Program-made: the position numbers and the translations under genes
From: Streptomyces sp. NBC_01351
Lineage (GTDB): Bacteria; Actinomycetota; Actinomycetes; Streptomycetales; Streptomycetaceae
Direction: 5' to 3'
NCBI RefSeq assembly: GCF_036237315.1
Contig: NZ_CP108356.1
Location: 6,329,501-6,393,500, forward strand
DNA: 64,000 nucleotides
The notes under the pieces: model-generated
Database searches by the model: none
What the model was told of the DNA's origin: nothing
What the model saw: the letters and a program-made list of their open reading frames with translations, nothing else
Part shown: in pieces, positions 58,653 to 64,000 of the stretch
How positions within the stretch are numbered: the stretch's first letter is position 1
Layout: each line of letters starts with the position of its first letter

Positions 58653-58761
58653 CCTGTTCTCCGGGGCGACGAGTGACGTGCACCCGGAGTTGGCCGGGGT
58701 GGCCGAATCTTCTCGACGGTCGTCAGGAACTGGCGCCGACACAGAATCGAGAGGACCCTCT

Positions 58762-60165
58762 GTGACCGTTCGCCTCGCACCCGTACGCCCCTGGGGCGCC
58801 GTCGGCGCCGCGGCCCTGCTCGTCGCCGGGCTCACCGCGCCCGCGTCCGCGTCCGCGGCCACCGGCTTCCCGGCGGCCTCCGACGTGACGATCGGGCTGT
58901 CCGCCACGCACCTGAGCGGGGCGGTCGGAGCGTACGGCGACCCGTCCGTGACGGTGGACGTGGAGCAGGCCGGGATACCCGACGGCTTCCTGCGGCTCAC
59001 GGTGCTCTCCTCCAGCAATCCCGCCGTCGCGGACGTGGCCGACGTACGGCAGGTGCGCACGCCCGGCGGCGACCGGCGCCTGACGGTCCACGCCCGGGGC
59101 CAGGGCTACACCGAGCTCACCCTCCAGGTCACCGGACGCGGCGGCCGGACGGCCACGGCCACCCTGTCCTACGCGGCCTCGGCGCGGGTGGATGGCGCCC
59201 TGACCACCCGCTACCTCACGGGATCCTCCGACGCCTCGGCCGCCGTGGACGCCGGCGGCGGCCACGTGCTGGTCGCGGACGACGAGACCAACGTGCTGCG
59301 CCTGTACGACCGCTCCCGCTCGGGCGCGCCCGTGAAGACCTGGGACCTCGGGCCCTCGCTCGGTCTGAAGAAGGAGGCCGACATCGAGGCCGCCACCCGG
59401 GTCGGCGACACGATCTACTGGACGGGCTCCCTCGGCAACAACAAGGACGGCAAGTACAAGGCCGAGCGCAACACCGTCTTCACCACGACGGTCACCGGGT
59501 CGGGCGCCGACACCGAGATCACCTTCGGTACCGCCTACCGGAAGCTGCGGGAGGACCTGGTCGCCTGGGACGCGGCGAACGGGAACCGGTACGGATTCGC
59601 GGCCGGCACGGCCGCGGGCGAGGTGCCGAAGCAGATCGACGGGTTCAACGTGGAGGGGCTGGAGTTCGCCCCGGGATCCACCAGCACGGCCTACGTGGGC
59701 TTCCGGGCCCCGCTGGCGCCGGCCGCGCTCGGCGGCAAGGCGCTGATCGTGCCGGTCACCAACTTCGACCAGGTCGTGGCGGCGGGGGCCAAGCCGGTCT
59801 TCGGTGCGGGCGTCGAGCTGGACCTCGGCGGGCTGGCCGTCCGGGACATCCGCAAGAACGCGGCCGACCAGTACCTGATCCTGGCCGGCTCCTGGGCCGC
59901 CGACGACAATTCGGACCCGTACGCGCTCTACCAGTGGGACGGCGTCCCCGGTCACGCGCCGGTGAAGCGGGTCGACCTGCCGACCACGGACCCGGGCGGC
60001 TGGGAGGCCATCGTGAACGTCCCCGAGCGGCTGGTGCCCGGGGCCCGGATCCAGCTGATCACCGACAGCGGCGCCGCCGACCTCTACGGGGACGGCACGG
60101 AGGCCAAGGACCTCGACCACCCGGAGTGGAAGAAGTCCCGGTCCGCCTGGTTCAAGCTGGGCTGA
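58762..60165 (+). CDS. Secreted DUF3616-family protein
   Basis: 467 residues. A signal peptide (about 1-33) ends near ASASAATG. The first half is an Ig/Big-like beta domain (VTIGLSATHLSGAVGAYGDPSVTVDVEQAG, LTLQVTGRGGRTATATLSY). Residues ~150-465 form a predicted beta-propeller with DUF3616 marks: KEADIEAATRVGDTIYWTGSLGNNKDGK, YRKLREDLVAWD, DGFNVEGLEFAPGSTSTAYVGFRAPL and LDLGGLAVRDIRKN. The GTG at 58762 has GAGAGGA seven nt upstream. Function is unknown; probable extracellular ligand- or hydrolase-type propeller. Confidence 0.82.
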   Translation: MTVRLAPVRPWGAVGAAALLVAGLTAPASASAATGFPAASDVTIGLSATHLSGAVGAYGDPSVTVDVEQAGIPDGFLRLTVLSSSNPAVADVADVRQVRTPGGDRRLTVHARGQGYTELTLQVTGRGGRTATATLSYAASARVDGALTTRYLTGSSDASAAVDAGGGHVLVADDETNVLRLYDRSRSGAPVKTWDLGPSLGLKKEADIEAATRVGDTIYWTGSLGNNKDGKYKAERNTVFTTTVTGSGADTEITFGTAYRKLREDLVAWDAANGNRYGFAAGTAAGEVPKQIDGFNVEGLEFAPGSTSTAYVGFRAPLAPAALGGKALIVPVTNFDQVVAAGAKPVFGAGVELDLGGLAVRDIRKNAADQYLILAGSWAADDNSDPYALYQWDGVPGHAPVKRVDLPTTDPGGWEAIVNVPERLVPGARIQLITDSGAADLYGDGTEAKDLDHPEWKKSRSAWFKLG

Positions 60166-60188
60166 CCCGGGGGCGCGCATGCGCATGC

Positions 60189-60222
60189 GTACGGGTGTAC
60201 ACAGCGATGCGTACACCCGTAC
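60189..60222. promoter_or_regulatory. Inverted repeat operator before the SMR gene
   Basis: GTACGGGTGTAC (60189-60200) and GTACACCCGTAC (60211-60222) form a perfect 12-bp inverted repeat with a 10-nt gap. The right arm runs into TACACT (60220-60225), a -10 six to seven nt from the ATG. A TetR gene ends the operon. Confidence 0.75.
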
Positions 60223-60232
60223 ACTCGCACGC

Positions 60233-60553
60233 ATGCCCTACGTACTGCTCGCCGCAGCCATAGCCGCCGAGGTCGCCGGGACCACCGCGATGAAGTACAG
60301 CGACGGCTTCACGAAGCTGTGGCCGTCGCTGGGGACGCTGCTCGGCTACGTCATCGCCTTCACCCTGCTCGCGCAGACGCTGAAGACGATGTCGGTGGGC
60401 ACGGCGTACGCGATCTGGGCGGGTGTCGGCACGGCCGCCATCGCCGCCATCGGCATGGTGTTCATGGGGGAGGCGGCCACCGCCGCGAAGATCGCCGGCC
60501 TCGTGCTGGTCATCGCCGGGGTGGTCCTGCTGAACCTGGGCGGGGCGCACTGA
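60233..60553 (+). CDS. SMR-family multidrug efflux protein
   Basis: 106-residue four-helix drug/proton antiporter (EmrE/QacE type). The essential membrane Glu is Glu13 in AAAIAAEVAGTTAMKYSDGFTKLWPS; later motifs SVGTAYAIWAGVGTAAIAAIG and AGLVLVIAGVVLLNL are typical. Leaderless start is likely. TGATG overlap with the TetR gene makes this a self-contained pump and repressor unit. Confidence 0.93.
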   Translation: MPYVLLAAAIAAEVAGTTAMKYSDGFTKLWPSLGTLLGYVIAFTLLAQTLKTMSVGTAYAIWAGVGTAAIAAIGMVFMGEAATAAKIAGLVLVIAGVVLLNLGGAH

Positions 60554-61086
60554 TGCCCCCCGGCGTACGGCGCTACGACCCCGACCGGCGGCAGCGGATC
60601 ATCGACGCCGCGATCCGGGTGGTGGGGGCCAAGGGCATCGCGGGGCTGAGCCACCGCAGCGTGGCCGCGGAGGCCGACGTACCGCTCGGCTCGACGACGT
60701 ACCACTTCAAGACCCTGGACGACCTGCTGGTCGCGGCCCTCCGGCAGGCCAACGAGGGCTTCACCCCGGCGCCGGCCCTGCCGGAGCCGGACCTGGCGGG
60801 GGCGCTGGCGCGCCTGCTCGGGGAGTTCCTGTCGGCCGACCGCGGCCGGGTCGAGCTGGAGTACGAGCTCTACCTGGCGGCCCTGCGGCGGCCGGCGCTG
60901 CGGCCGGTGGCGGCGGAGTGGTGCGAGTCGGTCGTGGCGGCGCTGGCCCCGCGGACCGATCCGGTGACGGCCCGCGCGCTGGTCGCCGTGATGGACGGCA
61001 TCAGCCTGCAGGTGCTGTTGACGGACACCGAGTACGACGAGCCGTACGCCCGCGAAATCCTGTCCCGGGTGCTGCGGCCGGCGTAG
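60553..61086 (+). CDS. TetR-family repressor, SMR partner
   Basis: 177 residues. Helix-turn-helix at about 15-58 (RIIDAAIRVVGAKGIAGLSHRSVAAEADVPLGSTTYHFKTLDDLL), short C-terminal domain with [23 protein letters not shown] segments typical of small TetR drug regulators. Translation coupled to the SMR pump. The repeat at 60189-60222 is its probable operator. Confidence 0.9.
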   Translation: MPPGVRRYDPDRRQRIIDAAIRVVGAKGIAGLSHRSVAAEADVPLGSTTYHFKTLDDLLVAALRQANEGFTPAPALPEPDLAGALARLLGEFLSADRGRVELEYELYLAALRRPALRPVAAEWCESVVAALAPRTDPVTARALVAVMDGISLQVLLTDTEYDEPYAREILSRVLRPA

Positions 61087-61104
61087 CCGGGTGGGCGCGG
61101 CGCC

Positions 61105-61285
61105 GCTTCCTGGGGCGCTGCCCCGGACCCCGCGCCTCAAACGCCGGCGGGGCTGGATTCGCCTGATGCCGGCTGCCCTGCGCGGGCACCTCCAGCCTCG
61201 CCGGAGGCTGATGCGGGGCGCTGTGTGCGGGCACTTCCAGCCTCGCCGGCGTTTGAGGCGCGGGTCCGGGCGGTGCTCGGGGAAC
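61105..61285. repeat. Dispersed inverted repeat, copy 4 (convergent TetR/HxlR gap)
   Basis: CCCCGGACCCCGCGCCTCAAACGCCGG (from 61122) and CCGGCGTTTGAGG (to 61261) form the outer arms; inside, a GCGGGCAC(C/T)TCCAGCCTCGCCGG segment is duplicated. The repeat covers about half of the gap 61087-61443; the rest shows only GC-rich direct repeats (CCGGCCATCGCCGG, about 61376-61402). Confidence 0.78.
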
Positions 61286-61443
61286 GGTGGAAGGGCGGGG
61301 CGGGGACGGCTCCGCGCAGCGGCCCCGGCGGCCCCGGCCGTGCGGAGGCCCTGGCGGTCCGGGCGCGCGGGGACCGGCCATCGCCGGCCCGGCCCGGCCA
61401 TCGCCGGTCCCGCCCCCTCGTAGGCGGCGGCCCTCCGGTGGGG

Positions 61444-62316
61444 CTACGCGGTGCGGACCGCCGTCAGCGCCGCGGTCACGCTCGCCTCGATGTCCCGGAT
61501 CGGGTAGAAGACTTCGCGGACCACGCGGTCGCGGTCCAGGACCAGGGTCAGCCGCTTGATCCGGCTCACGCCCGCCGCGCGGAACGTCGGCAGCCGCAGC
61601 GCCGCCGTCAGGCCGAGTTCCGCGTCCGAGAGGAGCGGGAACCGCAGCCGCTCCTGCTCCGCGAACTCCCGCTGCTCGTCCGCCCGCTGCGTGGAGACCC
61701 CGTGCACGGTGGCGCCGGCGGCCGTGAACTCCGCGAGCTGGTCGCGGTACGTGCACGACTCGAACGTACAGCCCTTGGCGCCCGGGATCCCGGCCCAGCC
61801 GGGCGGGTAGGACTCGGCGCGCGCGTACGCACCCGGGAAGCAGTACAGGACCGTGAACGGGGTGTCCGCCACCGGGTCGCGCAGCTCGCCGAACCGATCC
61901 GGCAGCAGCAGCTCCGGCACCCGTGTGCCGCGCAGCGCGTGCACCCGGTCGGCCTCCTTGGAGGCCTCCGTCGTCGTTGCCGTCATCTCTCCCTCTCCCA
62001 GGACCCAGGCGTCCCCCCAGTCCTGGAGGGCGACCAGGACCGGCAGGAGTCCCCGCCCTCGCGGGGTCAGCCGGTATTCGTGCCGCACCGGGCGCTCCTG
62101 GTACGGCTCGCGCGTCAGCACTCCCGCCTCGACGAGCAGCTTCAGCCGCTCGGCGAGGACCTTGCGGGACATCCCCAGCTCGCGCTGGAGCTCGTCGAAG
62201 CGGTGCAGGCCGCGGGCGGTGTCGCGCACGATCAGCAGCGTCCACCAGTCGCCCACGACGTCGAGGGCCTGGGCGATGGAGCAGTCCGCGTCGCCGAGGT
62301 GCGTGCGCTGGGCCAT
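61444..62316 (-). CDS. HxlR-type regulator fused to PrxQ-like peroxiredoxin
   Basis: 290 residues. About 1-108 is an HxlR/MarR-like winged helix (IAQALDVVGDWWTLLIVRDTARGLHRFDELQRELGMSRKVLAERLKLLVEAGVLTR) with Cys12 at the N-terminus, the place of the redox Cys of HypR. About 128-290 is a thioredoxin-fold domain with the PrxQ/BCP motif GCTFESC (Cys183, Cys188; C-x4-C), then LRFPLLSDAELGLTAAL and RLTLVLDRDRVVREVFYP. The ATG at 62316 has AGGAG five nt upstream. Divergent from an MFS transporter with inverted repeats between. A redox-sensing repressor is a reasonable inference. Confidence 0.88.
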   Translation of the reverse strand: MAQRTHLGDADCSIAQALDVVGDWWTLLIVRDTARGLHRFDELQRELGMSRKVLAERLKLLVEAGVLTREPYQERPVRHEYRLTPRGRGLLPVLVALQDWGDAWVLGEGEMTATTTEASKEADRVHALRGTRVPELLLPDRFGELRDPVADTPFTVLYCFPGAYARAESYPPGWAGIPGAKGCTFESCTYRDQLAEFTAAGATVHGVSTQRADEQREFAEQERLRFPLLSDAELGLTAALRLPTFRAAGVSRIKRLTLVLDRDRVVREVFYPIRDIEASVTAALTAVRTA

Positions 62317-62364
62317 GGGCACTCCTTTGTCCGTTGACCCCAGGCTGTCATGCTGACATAGTCC

Positions 62365-62391
62365 GTTCCCAAAAGGAACTTACTTGGGAAC
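62365..62391. promoter_or_regulatory. Inverted repeats between HxlR-Prx and MFS
   Basis: GTTCCCAA (62365-62372) and TTGGGAAC (62384-62391) are exact complements; GTTCC-N5-GGAAC (62365-62379) is a nested one. Lies in the 90-nt divergent gap and fits an HxlR-type operator. Confidence 0.7.
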
Positions 62392-62406
62392 AAGGGGGGC
62401 ACGGGT

Positions 62407-63639
62407 GTGCTGCAGGGGTTCAAGGACGTACCGAGGGTCGTGTGGCTGCTGGCTGCGGGGATCTTCGTCAATGCCGCCGTCAGCTTCACGTTCGTCTTCG
62501 TCTTCCTCTACCTGACGGGCCCGCGCGGACTCGGAGCCGCCCAGGCGGGCCTGATCGTCGGCATCGGCGGCGTCGGCCTGGTCGCCGGGAACTTCACCGG
62601 CGGCTGGTACGGCGACCGCTTCGGCCACCGCCGGGTGCTGCTCACCGCCTCCGCGCTCGGCGGGGCCGCCCTCGTCGTCCTGCCGGTGGTCCCCACCGTC
62701 CTGCTGGCCCTCGTCCTGCCGCTCGCCCAGTACGCCTCGGGGGTGGTCCGCGCCGCCAACTCCGCGCTGGTCGCCGTCACCGTCCCCGAGGGCTCCCGGC
62801 GCCAGGCCTTCGCCGTCACCCGCAGCCTGTCCAACGCCGGCTTCGCCGTGGGTGCACCGCTCGGCGCCCTCGTCGCGACCGGGCTCTCGTACGACTGGCT
62901 CTTCGTCGCGGACGGCCTCGGCACCCTCTTCTTCGCCCTCTGGACCGCCCGGGTCGTCCCGGCCAGGGCGGCCGCAGCTCCATCCGCGGCCCCGGACGGG
63001 GGTCTGGGCCGCGGAGGGCTGTGGCGCGAGCTGCGTGCCCGCCCCGCCGTACTCGTCCTGCTCGGCGCGATCGTCGTCATCGACGTCGTCTACCGGCAGC
63101 ACCTCACGACCTTCCCCCTGTACCTCGCCGACCACGGCATGGACGTCAAGGCGTACGGACTGCTCATCGCGGTCAACTGCGGAGTGATCATGCTCCTGGA
63201 GATCCCCGCCACCCTGGCCCTGCGCCGGCGCTCCCCGCTGCCCATCATCGGGACCGGCCTGCTGCTCGTGGGCGGCGGCTACGCGATGCTGCTGCTCGGG
63301 GTGGGCGCCGCGACCGCCGTCGCGATGATGGTGCTGCTCACCCTCGGCGAGATCCTCTACAAGACCACCGCCACCGCGTACGTCGCCGACGAGTCACCGG
63401 AACACGCCATCGGCCGTTTCCAGAGCCTGTACGCGGGCGTGTCCATCAGTGGCTTCGTCCTCGCCGCACCCCTCGGCGGGCTCCTGTACGCCACCGCGCC
63501 CGGCCTGCTGTGGCCCCTGTGCGCCGTGCTCGGCGCGGCCGCCGGGGCAACCGTGCTGGCCATGGGCGCGCGGGGGGTGCGGCGACGCGGGCGACCGGCA
63601 CATGAGACCGGTTCGCCCAGGGCGGCCGTCGCCGGTTAG
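62407..63639 (+). CDS. MFS transporter next to the HxlR-Prx fusion
   Basis: 410 residues with about 12 hydrophobic helices; loop GGWYGDRFGHRRVLLTAS after helix 2 is the MFS motif A, and ALRRRSPLPIIGTG the second-half loop. Drug-exporter-like; substrate unknown. GTG at 62407 (MLQGFKDVPRVVW) with GGGGGG six nt upstream. Probably controlled by the divergent redox regulator. Confidence 0.87.
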   Translation: MLQGFKDVPRVVWLLAAGIFVNAAVSFTFVFVFLYLTGPRGLGAAQAGLIVGIGGVGLVAGNFTGGWYGDRFGHRRVLLTASALGGAALVVLPVVPTVLLALVLPLAQYASGVVRAANSALVAVTVPEGSRRQAFAVTRSLSNAGFAVGAPLGALVATGLSYDWLFVADGLGTLFFALWTARVVPARAAAAPSAAPDGGLGRGGLWRELRARPAVLVLLGAIVVIDVVYRQHLTTFPLYLADHGMDVKAYGLLIAVNCGVIMLLEIPATLALRRRSPLPIIGTGLLLVGGGYAMLLLGVGAATAVAMMVLLTLGEILYKTTATAYVADESPEHAIGRFQSLYAGVSISGFVLAAPLGGLLYATAPGLLWPLCAVLGAAAGATVLAMGARGVRRRGRPAHETGSPRAAVAG

Positions 63640-63648
63640 GTTTCGGGC

Positions 63649-64000
63649 ATGACTGCTACGCGTACCACCGGCGCCGTCGCCGCCGGACTTGCCACCCTCA
63701 CCGCCGACGGCACCGTCCTCGACACCTGGTTCCCCGCCCCCGAGCTGGTCGCCGAGCCCGGCCCGGCCGGCACCGAGCGCCTCACCGCCGAGCAGGCCGT
63801 GGAGCTCCTCGGCGCCGCCGCGGCCAAGGCGATCCGCCAGGACGCGGTCCGCGGAGTCGAGGTCGTAGCCGTCCGTACCGTCATCGCCTCCCTGGAGGAC
63901 AAGCCGCTGGACGCGCACGACGCGTACCTGCGCCTGCACCTGCTCAGCCACCGCCTGGTCAAGCCGCACGGCCAGAACCTGGACGGCGTCTTCGGCCTGC
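63649..64000 (+). CDS. dapD: Tetrahydrodipicolinate N-succinyltransferase, N-terminal part
   Basis: First 117 residues of an actinobacterial DapD-type enzyme for diaminopimelate/lysine synthesis (MTATRTTGAVAAGLATLTADGTVLDTWFPAPEL, RTVIASLEDKPLDAHDAYLRLHLLSHRLVKPHGQNLDGVFG). The left-handed beta-helix that holds the active site is past the window edge. TAGGTT (63637-63642) lies six nt before the ATG, so probably leaderless, and overlaps the MFS stop. Confidence 0.92.
   Translation, partial: MTATRTTGAVAAGLATLTADGTVLDTWFPAPELVAEPGPAGTERLTAEQAVELLGAAAAKAIRQDAVRGVEVVAVRTVIASLEDKPLDAHDAYLRLHLLSHRLVKPHGQNLDGVFGL

Overview
The window is Streptomyces chromosome. Evidence is the very high GC content with G/C at almost every third codon position, the WhiA sporulation regulator, an actinobacterial suf operon led by SufR, OpcA beside Zwf, mycothiol-dependent enzymes and many GTG starts. 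From memory, the gene order matches the conserved core region of S. coelicolor around SCO1916-SCO1968, in descending order. I see no insertion sequence, prophage, CRISPR array, tRNA or rRNA.

Layout, left to right. 1-13985: partial psuG, a methyltransferase, a cupin, an MFS exporter, ogt, glpQ, uvrB, two TerD-family genes, terC behind a yybP-ykoY-like leader, an MHS transporter, and a metallo-hydrolase with a mycothiol-dependent enzyme. 14173-23065: uvrA, an NAD(P)-binding reductase with divergent TetR, a PfkB kinase, a Rieske lipoprotein, and an XRE regulator divergent from a secreted cysteine peptidase and an anchored partner. 23066-28123: the overlapping operon uvrC-rapZ-yvcK-whiA. 28285-44213: a secreted M14 carboxypeptidase and central carbon metabolism (gap-pgk-tpiA-secG, an RbpA paralog, pgi, and the minus-strand run tkt-tal-zwf-opcA-pgl). 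44461-51006: ctaB and ctaA (haem A), an amidohydrolase-like protein and an ABC exporter. 51135-58603: an FNT-family transporter and sufR-B-D-Rieske-C-S-U-T. 58762-64000: a secreted DUF3616 protein, an SMR pump with TetR, an HxlR-peroxiredoxin fusion divergent from an MFS pump, and partial dapD.

Two themes tie the genes together. The DNA-repair genes ogt, uvrB and uvrC share one promoter architecture, TGTC(A/G)G-type box, 8-nt gap, TAnnnT, placed so that transcription would begin at the start codon. This resembles the actinobacterial RecA-NDp/PafBC damage promoter. Second, redox, metal and Fe-S regulation recurs: SufR with its operator, the TerC leader, the haem A genes and the HxlR-peroxiredoxin fusion.

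The most interesting candidates are the HxlR-PrxQ fusion with its operator and divergent exporter, the shared repair promoter motif, the TerD protein joined to a degenerate FtsK-like domain, and a four-copy dispersed inverted repeat built around CTCAAACGCCGG.
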